Part shown: piece after piece, positions 8,999 to 18,066 of the stretch
Layout of the letters: each line of letters opens with the position of its first letter
How positions within the stretch are numbered: position 1 is the first letter of the stretch
Origin: Trinickia sp. Y13
GTDB taxonomy: Bacteria; Pseudomonadota; Gammaproteobacteria; Burkholderiales; Burkholderiaceae
Length of the DNA: 64,000 bases
Assembly: GCF_029522115.1 (NCBI RefSeq)
Contig: NZ_JAKWFK010000006.1
Location: 1 to 64,000 of the forward strand
Direction of reading: 5' to 3'
The notes under the pieces: model-generated
What the model was told of the DNA's origin: nothing
What the model saw: the letters and a program-made list of their open reading frames with translations, nothing else
Databases searched by the model: none
Position numbers and translations under genes: made by a program

Positions 8999-10330
8999 CT
9001 AGCCGCCCGCCTCACCCCGCGCCGGCAGGATCTTGCCCGCGCACAGGCCGAAGCCGACGCGATAACCGTCGCCTTGGCACCAACCGGCCAGGGTCAGCTC
9101 GTCGCCGTCCACGATGAACGTGCGGGTCTCGCCCCCTTCCAACGCGAGCGGACGCGCCCCGTTCCACGTGAGCTCGAGCAACGAGCCGAACGAATCGGGC
9201 GTCGGCCCGCTGATCGTGCCCGAGCCCATCAGATCGCCCACGCGCGTGTTGCATCCGGAAACGGTGTGGTGCGCGAGTTGCTGCGCCATCGTCCAATACA
9301 TCGTCTTGAAGTTCGTGCGTGCGATGGTCGTCGCCGCATCGGCGCCCTCCGGCCGCAGCAGCACTTCGAGCGCGATGTCGAACGCATGCTTGCCCGCGTG
9401 CCGCAAGTAAGGCAACGGCTCGGGGCTCTGCTGCGGCTGCTCGACGCGAAAAGGCTCCAGCGCATCGAGCGTCACGATCCAAGGCGAGATCGTCGTCGCG
9501 AACGTCTTCGCATTGAACGGACCGAGCGGCACGTATTCCCACTGCTGGATATCGCGCGCGCTCCAATCGTTGAGCAACACCATGCCGAAGATATGCACCT
9601 CGGCCTCGCCGCAAGCGATCGGCTCGCCCAGCGCGTTGCCGCGTCCGATGATGAAACCCGTCTCCAACTCGATGTCGAGCTTGCGGCAAGCGCCATAGAC
9701 CGGGCGCTCCTGATCGGGCAGTTTCAGTTGCCCCATCGGGCGGCGCACCGGCGTGCCACTGACGACGACCGACGATGCACGGCCGTTGTAGCCGATCGGC
9801 ATTTCGGTCCAATTCGGCAGCAGCGCGTTCTTCGGATCGCGAAACATCGCGCCGACGTTCGTCGCATGCTCTTTGGACGAGTAGAAATCGGTGTAACCGG
9901 GAATCTCGACCGGCAAATGCATCGTCGCATCGGCCATCGGCACGAGCACACGCTCGCGCAGCGCCGCATCGTCGCGCAACGTCGAACACCGCGCATCGAG
10001 CAACTGCGACAATTGCACCCGCACGCTGCGCCAGGCATCGCGGCCCAGGGCGATGAACGCATTCAGCGCCGGCCGAGCGAACACATCCGCCGGCACGCAA
10101 TCGTGCGGCGCTAGCGTCAGCAGCCCCGCTGCCTGCAGCGCGGCGAGATCGACGATCGCATCGCCGATCGCCACACCGGCGCGCGGCCCACCGTTGCGCG
10201 CATCGCTGAAGATACCGAACGGCAGGTTCTGAATCGAGAAATCGCAGGCCGGGTCGTTGGCCGCTTCGAGCCAACTACGTTTGTCCGCGTCGAGCGTCGC
10301 GGCGAGGTCATTGGAAAGATCGCGCGTCAT
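8999..10330 (-). CDS. fahA: Fumarylacetoacetase
   Basis: This is the last enzyme of tyrosine/phenylalanine breakdown; it cleaves fumarylacetoacetate to fumarate and acetoacetate. The 443-residue protein has the N-terminal SH3-like domain with NLPFGIFS. The FAH catalytic domain follows, with [13 protein letters not shown], the metal-ligand region [18 protein letters not shown], and [19 protein letters not shown]. Near the C-terminus are [19 protein letters not shown] and [11 protein letters not shown]. The ATG at 10330 is used because it lies two bases after the hmgA stop codon and the conserved sequence begins there. Translational coupling to hmgA is likely. The gene is complete and has no unusual features. 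Confidence 0.97.
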   Translation of the reverse strand: MTRDLSNDLAATLDADKRSWLEAANDPACDFSIQNLPFGIFSDARNGGPRAGVAIGDAIVDLAALQAAGLLTLAPHDCVPADVFARPALNAFIALGRDAWRSVRVQLSQLLDARCSTLRDDAALRERVLVPMADATMHLPVEIPGYTDFYSSKEHATNVGAMFRDPKNALLPNWTEMPIGYNGRASSVVVSGTPVRRPMGQLKLPDQERPVYGACRKLDIELETGFIIGRGNALGEPIACGEAEVHIFGMVLLNDWSARDIQQWEYVPLGPFNAKTFATTISPWIVTLDALEPFRVEQPQQSPEPLPYLRHAGKHAFDIALEVLLRPEGADAATTIARTNFKTMYWTMAQQLAHHTVSGCNTRVGDLMGSGTISGPTPDSFGSLLELTWNGARPLALEGGETRTFIVDGDELTLAGWCQGDGYRVGFGLCAGKILPARGEAGG

Positions 10331-10332
10331 GC

Positions 10333-11688
10333 CTATCGCCGCTCCGGATTGAAATGTTTCGTGAGGCCCTGCCAGCATTCGAAGTAATCCGCCTGCAACT
10401 GCGCACTGTCGAGCGCATAGTGCGTCGGCTTGAGCAGGGTGCGCGTCTCGAACATGAACGCGAGCGTGTCTGCCACCTTCTGCGGCTTGGACGTATCGAT
10501 GGCGGACGCCTTCTCGAACGTGTCGGCGTCGGGGCCATGCCCCGACATGCAGTTGTGCAGGCTCGCGCCGCCCGGCAGGAAGCCTTCGGCCTTCGCGTCG
10601 TAGACGCCGTGCACGAGGCCCATGAACTCGCTCGCGACATTGCGATGAAACCAGGGCGGGCGGAAGGTATCTTCACCGGCTAGCCAGCGCGGGGGAAAGA
10701 TCACGAAATCGATCGCGTCGACGCCGGGCGTATCGCTTTGCGATTGCAGGACGAGAAAGATCGACGGATCGGGATGATCGAAGCTGATCGAGCCGATCGT
10801 ATTGAAGCGGCGCAGGTCGTACTTGTACGGGGCATAGTTGCCGTGCCACGCGACCACGTCCAGCGGCGAATGGCCGATGTCGGCGCGCCATAGGCGTCCA
10901 TTGAGCTTGGCCACCAGTTCGAAGGCGCCCTCGCGGTCCTCGTAGGCCGCGTGAGGCGTCAGGAAATCGCGCGGATTGGCAAGACCGTTCGAGCCGATGG
11001 GGCCCAGATCGGGCAAGCGCAGCAACGCCCCGAAGTTCTCGCACACGTAGCCGCGCGCTTGGCCATCGACGAGCGTGACGGCAAAGCGCACGCCACGCGG
11101 CACGACGGCGATCTCGCACGGCTCGACCTCGAGCACGCCCATTTCCGTCGCGATCCGCAAGCGTCCTTCCTGCGGCACGATCAACAGCTCGCCGTCGGCG
11201 TTGTAGAAGAAGCGATCCTGCATGGACCGGTTCGCGGCATAAAGATGGATGGCGCAGCCCGACATCGCCTCGGCCGCGCCGTTGCCGGCCATGGTGACGA
11301 GGCCCTCGACGAAATCGGTCGGCGCGGCGGGCATCGGCAACGGGTCCCAGCGCAGTTGATTCGGGGGTGTCGGCGGCGTATCGGCGAAGTTGGCAACGAG
11401 TCGCGGATGCGCCGCGGTTTCATCGCCATGCGGCGCAGACCGCACGAACGGCACGAACGGCCGATGCACGGCCGCCGGGCGGATGCGGTACAGCCACGTG
11501 CGCCGGTTGTGCGCGCGCGGCGCAGTGAAGGCGCTGCCCGAGAGCTGCTCGGCGTAGAGGCCGTAAGGTGCGCGCTGCGGGGAATTGCGGCCCACGGGCA
11601 GCGCCCCGGGCAGCGCCTCGGTGGCCCATTCGTTCGCAAAGCCCGACTGATAGTCGAGCGCCGTATCACGGCGAGAGAGGTCCTGCAT
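10333..11688 (-). CDS. hmgA: Homogentisate 1,2-dioxygenase
   Basis: This iron(II) ring-cleavage enzyme converts homogentisate to maleylacetoacetate. The 451-residue protein opens with [19 protein letters not shown]. It keeps the metal region [18 protein letters not shown], where H and E are iron ligands, and [15 protein letters not shown] with the third His. TTG at 11703 is an upstream in-frame codon, but the ATG at 11688 has GGAG at proper distance and matches the family start. It lies between DUF2783 and fahA in one operon. No maleylacetoacetate isomerase gene is present nearby. Confidence 0.97.
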   Translation of the reverse strand: MQDLSRRDTALDYQSGFANEWATEALPGALPVGRNSPQRAPYGLYAEQLSGSAFTAPRAHNRRTWLYRIRPAAVHRPFVPFVRSAPHGDETAAHPRLVANFADTPPTPPNQLRWDPLPMPAAPTDFVEGLVTMAGNGAAEAMSGCAIHLYAANRSMQDRFFYNADGELLIVPQEGRLRIATEMGVLEVEPCEIAVVPRGVRFAVTLVDGQARGYVCENFGALLRLPDLGPIGSNGLANPRDFLTPHAAYEDREGAFELVAKLNGRLWRADIGHSPLDVVAWHGNYAPYKYDLRRFNTIGSISFDHPDPSIFLVLQSQSDTPGVDAIDFVIFPPRWLAGEDTFRPPWFHRNVASEFMGLVHGVYDAKAEGFLPGGASLHNCMSGHGPDADTFEKASAIDTSKPQKVADTLAFMFETRTLLKPTHYALDSAQLQADYFECWQGLTKHFNPERR

Positions 11689-11736
11689 GGTTGATTTCTC
11701 CAATCCAATAAAGCAACGAACCGGTAAAGCGCCGTC

Positions 11737-11961
11737 CTACCCGACGACCGGCGCGTCTTGCCGCGCCAACGCCATCGCTTCGCGCAACACGGCAATGTCG
11801 CCGATGTGGTTGGCCAGCAAGAGAATGAGCTTTGCGTTCACGAGCGCGCTCGTTTCGTCCGACAAATCTCGATGCATCTCGATCAGCGCTTCGTAGAACG
11901 CGTCGGGATCGATCAGCCGGGCGTCGGTGCGCAAATGCGTGCCATCCGAGGGTGAGGTCAT
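11737..11961 (-). CDS. DUF2783 family small protein
   Basis: This 74-residue acidic helical protein (DPDAFYEALIEMHRDL, then NAKLILLLANHIGD) matches the DUF2783 family, which is typically found directly in front of hmgA in betaproteobacteria. A GGAGG seven bases upstream picks the ATG at 11961 over the in-frame GTG at 11964. It is the promoter-proximal gene of the homogentisate operon, 48 bases before hmgA. Its biochemical role is unknown. I infer an accessory role for homogentisate oxidation from the location alone. Confidence 0.8.
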   Translation of the reverse strand: MTSPSDGTHLRTDARLIDPDAFYEALIEMHRDLSDETSALVNAKLILLLANHIGDIAVLREAMALARQDAPVVG

Positions 11962-12025
11962 CACGAAGCCTCCATGGACAGGGTGCGATGTGCTGCGCCG
12001 CGATCCGTCGTGGCGCGTCGCTGAA

Positions 12026-12069
12026 TTTACGCATAGTAAAACGAATTACGTATTGTTAAATCAACGTAA
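12026..12069. promoter_or_regulatory. Operator-like inverted repeats in the hmgA/EAL divergent promoter
   Basis: Two related palindromes lie in the AT-rich gap between the homogentisate operon and the divergent EAL gene. One is TTTAC-GCATA-GTAAA (12026-12040). The other is TTACGT (12046-12051) with ACGTAA (12064-12069). The half-site TTACGYAT recurs 20 bases apart, which suggests a dimeric regulator binding in tandem. No regulator gene is adjacent; the nearest is the IclR gene about 1 kb away, which is closer to gcdH. Confidence 0.4.
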
Positions 12070-12116
12070 ACCCCGATGGATCAAGCAGCGCAACTGTCGA
12101 TATAAGTATTGGGCTG

Positions 12117-13016
12117 ATGCCGATGTCGCGCAGCCTGCTACTATCGTCGCTGCGTGTCCTTTTCTTCCCGATGATTTCGCCGACCATTCCCGCGCTCGTC
12201 GCCCGAGCCGCCGATCACCCCTCCCTGCGCGAATACGTCTCGCTCGACGAACGCGAGGGGACCGCTTGCGCGTGCTTTCGCAGCGTGCGGCTCGAGAGCG
12301 CGTATCAGCCGATATTCGACGTCAGCATGAACGGGATTCAAACGTTGTGGACCTCGCCCGAGCGCGCGGACCGCTTCGGCGATGAACTCGGGTTCCAGGC
12401 GCTGACCGAGCGCACGGACGGCACCTCTTTCGATCCGTTCGACACCGTGGCCGACGATCGCGAACTCGTTACGCTGGACCGGCTCGCGCGCACCCTGCAC
12501 GCCATCAATTTCTTCGGGGCGCAGCGCCACGGCATGCTGTTCTTGCGCGTTCACGAGCGCTTGCTCAAGAGCGTCAAATACGACCATGGGCAGCACTTTT
12601 CATCGGTGCTGCTCGGCTTCGGGCTCAATCCCTCGCGCGTCGTGATCGAATTGCCGAGCGCGGCCGTCGCGCATCGCACGTTCCTCGGCTACCTGGTCAA
12701 CAATTACCAGCGCTACGGCTTCAAGGTGGCGGGCAATCTGCCCAATGCGGGGCACATCTTGTCGGTGTCCGACATGGCGCGCCTGGACTTCATCAAGATC
12801 GACGGCGGCGCGGTGCTGCGCGACGCGATGGCCAAACCGCTGCTCAGTTACGCCAACCGGCTCGGCATTCCGCTGATTTTCGACCGCGTCTCCAACGAAC
12901 TGCAGTTCGACTCGCTACAGCAGTTCGGCGCCCGCTTCGTTCAAGGCCCGCTGTTCGAGCCCAAGAAAGCCAGCGCCGAACGCCGAGCGTCCGAATGTCG
13001 GAATCCGGGCGCCTAA
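12117..13016 (+). CDS. Degenerate EAL-domain protein (probably non-catalytic)
   Basis: The 299-residue product aligns by eye with EAL phosphodiesterase domains. ESAYQPIFDV takes the place of the N-terminal strand, RVVIELPSAAV replaces the E-in-loop region, LDFIKIDGG keeps the conserved K-I-D, and GARFVQGPLFEPKK matches the terminal GxxxxQGxxF. The EAL tripeptide itself is missing and the metal-binding DDFGTG loop is replaced by GNLPNAG, so c-di-GMP hydrolysis is unlikely. A c-di-GMP sensor or protein-binding role is the likely alternative. No membrane segment or sensory domain precedes it. The start is uncertain: no good ribosome-binding site is visible, and ATG codons at 12123 and 12171 are also possible. 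Confidence 0.75.
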   Translation: MPMSRSLLLSSLRVLFFPMISPTIPALVARAADHPSLREYVSLDEREGTACACFRSVRLESAYQPIFDVSMNGIQTLWTSPERADRFGDELGFQALTERTDGTSFDPFDTVADDRELVTLDRLARTLHAINFFGAQRHGMLFLRVHERLLKSVKYDHGQHFSSVLLGFGLNPSRVVIELPSAAVAHRTFLGYLVNNYQRYGFKVAGNLPNAGHILSVSDMARLDFIKIDGGAVLRDAMAKPLLSYANRLGIPLIFDRVSNELQFDSLQQFGARFVQGPLFEPKKASAERRASECRNPGA

Positions 13017-13100
13017 GTCCCGCGCTTCAAGTCCCCGAGCCTTCTCAACGCCGACGCCCGAAGGCGCGCTTTTCACGTGCGGCTGAACGAGCAAGCGCCG

Positions 13101-13928
13101 TCAGCGCGCGTGCCCGAGCCGGCGCGCCAGCGCGCGCAGACGCGGCGCAACGCGCTCGCGAAACACATCCTCCCCCATCGACGAAGCTGGCCCGCTGCAG
13201 CTGAACACGAGCCAGCGCCCGTCGCGCGGATCGCGAAACGGCACGGCCACGGCGTTGACGTCCCCATGCCACTCGCGAAACGAAAAGCAGCACCCTTGCC
13301 GCGCGAACGCCGCGATTTCACGCCGCGCGGCGTCGACGAGCGCCGCGCCGCTCGCCCCGCCGCCCGCCGCAATCGCCAGTTCCGTCAGCAGCGCCTCGCG
13401 TTCCTCGCCGCCGATGACGGCGAGATAGGCCCGTCCCATCGAACTCGTCAGCATGGACAGCCGCGAGCCGGACGCAAGCCCCAGCGTCAGCGCCGTCTCG
13501 CTGCGTATCGTCTCGAGATAGATCATGTCGAGCCCGTCACGGCAACCGAGCGACACCGCGGCGCCGACCTCGCGCGCGAACTCGCGCATATGCGGGCGCG
13601 CGAGTTCGAGCGTGTCGGTGCCCGCCAGCAGGCCAAACCCGAGCGAGAGGACGCCGGCGTCGAGCGCATATTTGCCGAACGCTTCGTCGAAACGCAAATA
13701 GCCGAGCACCGTCAACGTATAGGCCAGCCGATTGACAGTCGCCTTGGGCAAGCCCGTGCGCGCGACGAAGTCGCGATTGCCGAGCAGCGTATCCCCGGGC
13801 CGGAACGCGCGCAGCAATTCGAGCCCGCGTGCGAGCGCAACGACGAATTTGCGCTCGTCGACGCCCTCGGGCAGCGCCGGTGCTTCCGAGGAAGATGCGT
13901 TTACAGAAACGACGGTGGATGCAGGCAT
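13101..13928 (-). CDS. IclR-family transcriptional regulator
   Basis: The 275-residue protein has the winged helix first (about 28-90, with [12 protein letters not shown] and [15 protein letters not shown]). The IclR effector-binding domain follows ([39 protein letters not shown]). It is divergent from glutaryl-CoA dehydrogenase with a 95-base gap that holds a palindrome, so it most likely regulates that gene in response to a lysine/tryptophan-catabolism intermediate. Pairing of this regulator with gcdH fits the usual proteobacterial arrangement, although LysR-type partners are also common. Confidence 0.9.
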   Translation of the reverse strand: MPASTVVSVNASSSEAPALPEGVDERKFVVALARGLELLRAFRPGDTLLGNRDFVARTGLPKATVNRLAYTLTVLGYLRFDEAFGKYALDAGVLSLGFGLLAGTDTLELARPHMREFAREVGAAVSLGCRDGLDMIYLETIRSETALTLGLASGSRLSMLTSSMGRAYLAVIGGEEREALLTELAIAAGGGASGAALVDAARREIAAFARQGCCFSFREWHGDVNAVAVPFRDPRDGRWLVFSCSGPASSMGEDVFRERVAPRLRALARRLGHAR

Positions 13929-13966
13929 TGGTGGGTGATAAACTCGGCCGTGATTTGCAAAACAGT

Positions 13967-13983
13967 GTTTCGCACAGCGGAAC
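13967..13983. promoter_or_regulatory. IclR-type operator candidate
   Basis: GTTTCGC-ACA-GCGGAAC is a 17-bp near-palindrome (six of seven arm positions pair) located between the IclR gene and gcdH. Its size and position fit an IclR dimer site. Confidence 0.4.
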
Positions 13984-14023
13984 TTTAGTCAAGCATCTTA
14001 TCAATCATCGAAAGGAGATGACG

Positions 14024-15214
14024 ATGGCCGACGCTGCCCGCTTTCATTGGGACGATCCGCTGCTGCTCGATCAGCAACTGGCCGAAGAAGAACGAATGGT
14101 GCGCGATGCCGCGCACGCCTACGCGCAGGACAAGCTGCTACCGCGCGTCACCGAGGCGTTCCGCCATGAGCGGACCGACGTCGAGATCTTTCGCGAAATG
14201 GGCGAGTTGGGGCTGCTCGGCCCGACGATTCCCGAGACGTATGGCGGCCCCGGCCTGAACTACGTCAGCTACGGCTTGATCGCGCGCGAAGTGGAGCGCG
14301 TGGATTCGGGGTATCGGTCAATGATGTCGGTCCAATCGTCGCTCGTCATGGTGCCGATCTTCGAATTCGGCTCGGACGCGCAAAAGGCGAAATACCTGCC
14401 CAAGCTCGCAACGGGCGAATGGATCGGCTGCTTCGGCCTGACCGAGCCCAATCACGGCTCGGACCCAGGCAGCATGGTGACGCGGGCGCGACAGGTCGAC
14501 GGCGGCTATTCGCTGTCGGGCGCGAAGATGTGGATCACGAATTCGCCGATCGCAGATGTCTTCGTGGTCTGGGCGAAGCTCGAAGAAAACGGCTCGGACA
14601 CGATCCGCGGCTTCATTCTCGAAAAAGGCTGGAAGGGGCTGACGGCGCCCGCCATCCACGGCAAGGTCGGCTTGCGTGCGTCGATCACGGGCGAGATCGT
14701 GCTGGACGAAGTCTTCGTGCCGCAGGAGAACATGTTGCCCAACGTGAGCGGCTTGCGCGGCCCCTTCACTTGCCTGAACTCGGCCCGCTACGGCATTGCG
14801 TGGGGTGCGCTCGGCGCAGCCGAGGCATGCTGGCACACGGCGCGTCAGTACGTGCTCGATCGCAAGCAGTTCGGCCGCCCGCTGGCCGCGAACCAGTTGA
14901 TCCAGAAGAAATTGGCCGATATGCAGACCGAGATCACGCTCGGCTTGCAAGGCGTCCTGCGCCTGGGCCGCATGAAGGACGAGGGCACGGCCGCGACCGA
15001 AATCACCTCGATCATGAAGCGTAATTCGTGCGGCAAGGCGCTCGATATCGCGCGGCTCGCGCGCGACATGCTGGGCGGCAATGGTATTTCCGACGAGTTC
15101 GGCGTAGCGCGCCATCTCGTGAATCTGGAAGTCGTCAACACGTACGAAGGCACGCACGATATCCACGCCTTGATCCTCGGGCGCGCCCAGACCGGGATTC
15201 AAGCTTTCTTCTGA
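14024..15214 (+). CDS. gcdH: Glutaryl-CoA dehydrogenase
   Basis: This FAD enzyme oxidises and decarboxylates glutaryl-CoA to crotonyl-CoA in lysine, hydroxylysine and tryptophan degradation. The 396-residue protein has the acyl-CoA dehydrogenase order: a helical N-terminal domain, [16 protein letters not shown] and [18 protein letters not shown] in the beta domain, and a C-terminal helical domain. The catalytic Glu lies in [18 protein letters not shown], and the YEGTHD plus terminal TGIQAFF are typical of GcdH. GGAG six bases upstream selects the ATG at 14024. ATG at 14018 overlaps that site. It is divergent from an IclR regulator and followed by a hairpin terminator. Confidence 0.95.
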   Translation: MADAARFHWDDPLLLDQQLAEEERMVRDAAHAYAQDKLLPRVTEAFRHERTDVEIFREMGELGLLGPTIPETYGGPGLNYVSYGLIAREVERVDSGYRSMMSVQSSLVMVPIFEFGSDAQKAKYLPKLATGEWIGCFGLTEPNHGSDPGSMVTRARQVDGGYSLSGAKMWITNSPIADVFVVWAKLEENGSDTIRGFILEKGWKGLTAPAIHGKVGLRASITGEIVLDEVFVPQENMLPNVSGLRGPFTCLNSARYGIAWGALGAAEACWHTARQYVLDRKQFGRPLAANQLIQKKLADMQTEITLGLQGVLRLGRMKDEGTAATEITSIMKRNSCGKALDIARLARDMLGGNGISDEFGVARHLVNLEVVNTYEGTHDIHALILGRAQTGIQAFF

Positions 15215-15224
15215 CCAAACCCGT

Positions 15225-15261
15225 GAAACCGGAGCTGCTCGCCGCGAGGCGCTCCGGTTTC
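15225..15261 (+). terminator. Hairpin terminator after gcdH
   Basis: GAAACCGGAGC (15225-15235) and GCTCCGGTTTC (15251-15261) form a perfect 11-bp stem with a 15-base loop, ten bases after the stop codon. There is no long T-tract, as is common in this group. Confidence 0.6.
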
Positions 15262-15373
15262 GCCGTCTCCCTATCCCGCCATCGTGGGCCGCCCACCTTT
15301 GCAAAGTAAATTCGCTGGGCTGCGGGGCACTTTCGACGTTTTGACCCAGGTCATCCCCTCACTCGATATGACG

Positions 15374-15390
15374 CGCATGCTAACCATGCG
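15374..15390. promoter_or_regulatory. Palindrome upstream of the yqjD-like gene
   Basis: CGCATG-CTAAC-CATGCG is a perfect inverted repeat about 100 bases ahead of the yqjD-like gene, in the otherwise empty stretch after the gcdH terminator. A regulator-binding role is possible; nothing identifies the protein. Confidence 0.3.
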
Positions 15391-15491
15391 TGCGTCGGGA
15401 ACGGTTCATGCGGGACGCGAGCCATAGCGCGGCGCGCCGCCAAGTGACCTATCTTTGATACGATGCATGCGTGGAACAAAAGGGAGCTCTA

Positions 15492-15794
15492 ATGTCAGAA
15501 GTCAACAAGGAGAGATTGATGTCCGATATCAGAACCGTCCTCTCGGACGCCGAGGATCTGTTGAAACAGGCCGCTAGCGCGACGGGCGAGCGCGCCTCCG
15601 AGTTGCGCGAAACGGCATTGACCCGTTTGAAGCAAGCGAAGGAAAAAGCGGCGGACGTGCAAGTCGTCGTTGTAGAAAAAGGTAAGAAGGCGGCGCGCGC
15701 CACCGACGATTACGTCCACGAACATCCTTGGACCGCTATCGGCGTCGCGGCGGGCATCGGCGTGGTCGTCGGCTTGCTCATCAACCGCAGGTAA
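15492..15794 (+). CDS. DUF883 family protein (ElaB/YqjD-like)
   Basis: This is a 100-residue protein with a charged helical body (LSDAEDLLKQAAS) and a C-terminal YVHEHPWTAIGVAAGIGVVVGLL hydrophobic tail ending in INRR, the layout of YqjD/ElaB. Members of the family are C-tail-anchored inner-membrane proteins that bind ribosomes and rise in stationary phase. AGGGAGC lies at the right distance from the ATG at 15492. The two following genes look like YqjE and YqjK, reproducing the enterobacterial yqjDEK order. Confidence 0.9.
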   Translation: MSEVNKERLMSDIRTVLSDAEDLLKQAASATGERASELRETALTRLKQAKEKAADVQVVVVEKGKKAARATDDYVHEHPWTAIGVAAGIGVVVGLLINRR

Positions 15795-15912
15795 GCGCGT
15801 TCACGCGAAGGGCAGCTCGCGTCCTTCTCCCGCGAGCTTTTGCCGGATCGGACCGACGCCTAGCGCGCACGTTCGCGCTGGGCGTCGTTGCCGCACCCGG
15901 CGGTCGCATTGC

Positions 15913-16317
15913 ATGCTTTCTCGCCAATCCATGCCAAACGATACCCATTCGCCGCACCCCAGCCACGGGCCGCTGCGCCGCATGATCTCATCGGTGTTCG
16001 CTCTTCTGCACACTCGGCTCGAGCTGATCGGCATCGAGCTTGCCGAGGAGCGCGAACGCATCGTCGCCGTGATCTTTCTAGGTCTGGTCGCCGTGACATT
16101 CGCGATGCTGGCGCTGATCAGCCTCACCGCGCTGATCGCCGTCGCCTTCTGGGACAGCTACCGTTGGCAAGTGCTGGCCGGCATTACCGCCGTCTATGCG
16201 CTCGGCGCCGTGATCTGCGCGTTGCGCGCTCGTGCGGGCCTGCACGCCGCGCCGATCGTCTTCGAAGCCACGCTGCGCGAGTTCGAGAAGGATCGCGAGA
16301 TGTTCCGTGAGCCCTGA
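15913..16317 (+). CDS. Phage-holin-like membrane protein (YqjE-like)
   Basis: The 134-residue product has two clear membrane segments (IVAVIFLGLVAVTFAMLALI and a second around VLAGITAVYALGAVICAL) after the characteristic HTRLELIGIELAEERERI helix. It ends in a charged tail. This is the holin_3_6/YqjE-type architecture. These proteins are not known to be lytic in chromosomal yqjDEK operons. The start could also be the ATG at 15931; neither has a strong ribosome-binding site. Confidence 0.85.
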   Translation: MLSRQSMPNDTHSPHPSHGPLRRMISSVFALLHTRLELIGIELAEERERIVAVIFLGLVAVTFAMLALISLTALIAVAFWDSYRWQVLAGITAVYALGAVICALRARAGLHAAPIVFEATLREFEKDREMFREP

Positions 16318-16353
16318 GCACAACCGCCGGCCTTTTGGACGACCCATTGCCCC

Positions 16354-16827
16354 ATGAGCCAAACCCAATCGCCTAGCTCGACGCACCGGCGCAGTTCGCC
16401 GGTGCACGATTCGAGCACCCTGCAGATGCGCGCGGTCCGCAAAGAGCTGTTGCTGCTGCGCGCCGAGGTGGAACGCTCCGAATTCGTGCAGGCGCGCTTG
16501 GAGTTGCACCGCAAGTTCGCCAATCTCAGTTGGCTCGGGCTGCTCGTGCCCGGCTTCGGACTTGGCCGAGCACGCCCCAAGACCACAGGCCGCGGCGTGA
16601 ATGCGACGTTGAGCGACTGGGTGCTCAGTCACCCGCTCGTCAGCTCGCTCGCGTCGCTGGTCTTGACCAAACCGCTGCGCGCCACCGTGGCGGCCGGCGC
16701 CAAGCCATTGCTCAAGTGGGGGGCACTCGGCGCAGCCGGGTGGGCCGGGCTGCGCCTGTGGAGCCACTTATCGTCGCGCAAACCGCAGGAGCAGGAAGCG
16801 GCGGACGGCGCGAGCGACGCGTCGTAG
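16354..16827 (+). CDS. YqjK-like / DUF3318-type small protein
   Basis: The 157-residue protein follows the YqjE-like gene by 36 bases. It has a helical RKELLLLRAEVERSEFVQAR segment, a short hydrophobic stretch LSWLGLLVPGFGLGR, and a further hydrophobic GALGAAGWAGLRLWSHL region near the C-terminus. I associate this layout with the third gene of the yqjD-yqjE operon in Burkholderia. The function is unknown. It is likely membrane-associated and co-expressed with its two neighbours. Confidence 0.7.
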   Translation: MSQTQSPSSTHRRSSPVHDSSTLQMRAVRKELLLLRAEVERSEFVQARLELHRKFANLSWLGLLVPGFGLGRARPKTTGRGVNATLSDWVLSHPLVSSLASLVLTKPLRATVAAGAKPLLKWGALGAAGWAGLRLWSHLSSRKPQEQEAADGASDAS

Positions 16828-16919
16828 CGAGCATCCTGCAGGCGGGTGCGTGGGCTGAGCGAAAAGCAAGGCCGCTCGAGAAGCGGTGGCTGTCTGGCGT
16901 GCGGGCCGTGCCGATGCGG

Positions 16920-16946
16920 CACGCCCAGCACGCCCAGCACGCCCAG
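16920..16946. repeat. Three tandem copies of a 9-bp unit
   Basis: CACGCCCAG repeats three times without interruption in the convergent gap between the yqjK-like gene and pilE. No reading frame uses it. It may simply be slippage-prone DNA. Confidence 0.7.
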
Positions 16947-16990
16947 CGCGGCGCGCAGTGTGGCGGCTTTGTAGCGGCTGCGGCGGCTAT

Positions 16991-17452
16991 CTAGGCCGCA
17001 CGACCGGCCCAGCACGCCTGCGCATCAACGCCCCCTCCTCGTGCAACGCGATTCGAGCGCATACCGAACCGATCGAGCACAAAGGTCCCGCACGCGTCGC
17101 CGTGCATCGGGCCGCCCTCGACCGGTATCGCCCAGATTTCATAGCCAGCGCGGCCATCTGCGGCCGGCACCCACTCGATGCGGTAGGCGATGCGGCCATG
17201 TTCCGGCACCCGATCGAGGCCGGCCGGCAACGCGGGCTGGGAATCAATGTCGACCTCGGTCATCCGGACAGCGACATACTGGGCGGCCCGATGCAGCGCG
17301 ACTACCGCTTCGATGCGATGACCGCGAGCCGCATGAGCGACGTATGCCGGCATGCCGTAGCCAACCATCACCGCCAGCATAGCCAACGCAACGACGAGTT
17401 CCAGCATCGAAAAGCCAAAGCGCCGCGCTCGCAGGGTGTACGGTCGCATCAT
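16991..17452 (-). CDS. pilE: Type IV minor pilin, PilE-like
   Basis: The 153-residue product starts with a short basic leader. The prepilin site G-F followed by SMLELVVALAMLAVMVGYGM has Glu at position +5 of the mature protein. Two cysteines in the C-terminal part (DACGTF and QACW) can form the D-region disulfide. The ATG at 17452 overlaps the pilX TGA (ATGA), which supports this start over the upstream ATG at 17485. As last gene of the fimT-pilVWX cluster it is most likely a minor pilin that helps prime pilus assembly. It is not the major subunit. Confidence 0.85.
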   Translation of the reverse strand: MMRPYTLRARRFGFSMLELVVALAMLAVMVGYGMPAYVAHAARGHRIEAVVALHRAAQYVAVRMTEVDIDSQPALPAGLDRVPEHGRIAYRIEWVPAADGRAGYEIWAIPVEGGPMHGDACGTFVLDRFGMRSNRVARGGGVDAQACWAGRAA

Positions 17453-18066
17453 CGTCCGGCCCCATCGGCAAGGACGCGCCTCCACGCGCGTCGCTCGCGC
17501 CCGCCTTCCTGCCGGATCACGAGTTGCAACACCGCGCGCGCCGCCTCATTCGCACCGAAGCCGCGGGCGGTGATCCAATACCCGCGGGCATCCGGATTTC
17601 CTTCGAAGCGCGCCTCTTCGATCAGGCATTGCGGCGGCCGCGCCGATCCAGGCCAAGAAGGAACAGGCTCGTACGCGGCGGGATGATCGAACGCTCCGGC
17701 TGTCGTCCAATGCGGAGGCAACCCGTGCGGCGCCGATAGGACGGGCGCGCCCCCGGCGCGCAACGCTTGGTCGCATAAGGTCAACGCACTCTGCGCCGCG
17801 TGGCTCGCGCGCAAGTGCGCATGGACATCCGCTGCGTGGCGGGTTTGCGCGAACGACACTTCCAGCCAAGCCGCCGTCGTAGTCAGCATCATAGCGGCGA
17901 GCATGAGCGCGCTCGGCAGCGCAACGCCACGATGAGCAGCCGGCGCACGCTCACGCCATGTGCGCCCCTGCTTTCGCGCGCGCGCGGTCGCCGTGGCACA
18001 CCTAGCACAATGGACGGTGGCGCATTGTTCGCACCGCTCGCAGAGACGGCCTCGTGCAACGGTCAT
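17449..18066 (-). CDS. pilX: Pilus assembly protein PilX-like
   Basis: The 205-residue product has a basic leader, then G-VALPSALMLAAMMLTTTAAW as the N-terminal hydrophobic helix, and QSALTLCDQALRAG further on, as in PilX proteins, which often lack a perfect prepilin site. Its ATG overlaps the pilW stop by 4 bp and its stop overlaps the pilE start by 4 bp. PilX is a minor pilin that promotes pilus assembly and bacterial aggregation. The first ~45 residues are Cys/Arg-rich and may be partly untranslated; no other start fits the overlap as well. Confidence 0.8.
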   Translation of the reverse strand: MTVARGRLCERCEQCATVHCARCATATARARKQGRTWRERAPAAHRGVALPSALMLAAMMLTTTAAWLEVSFAQTRHAADVHAHLRASHAAQSALTLCDQALRAGGAPVLSAPHGLPPHWTTAGAFDHPAAYEPVPSWPGSARPPQCLIEEARFEGNPDARGYWITARGFGANEAARAVLQLVIRQEGGRERRAWRRVLADGAGR

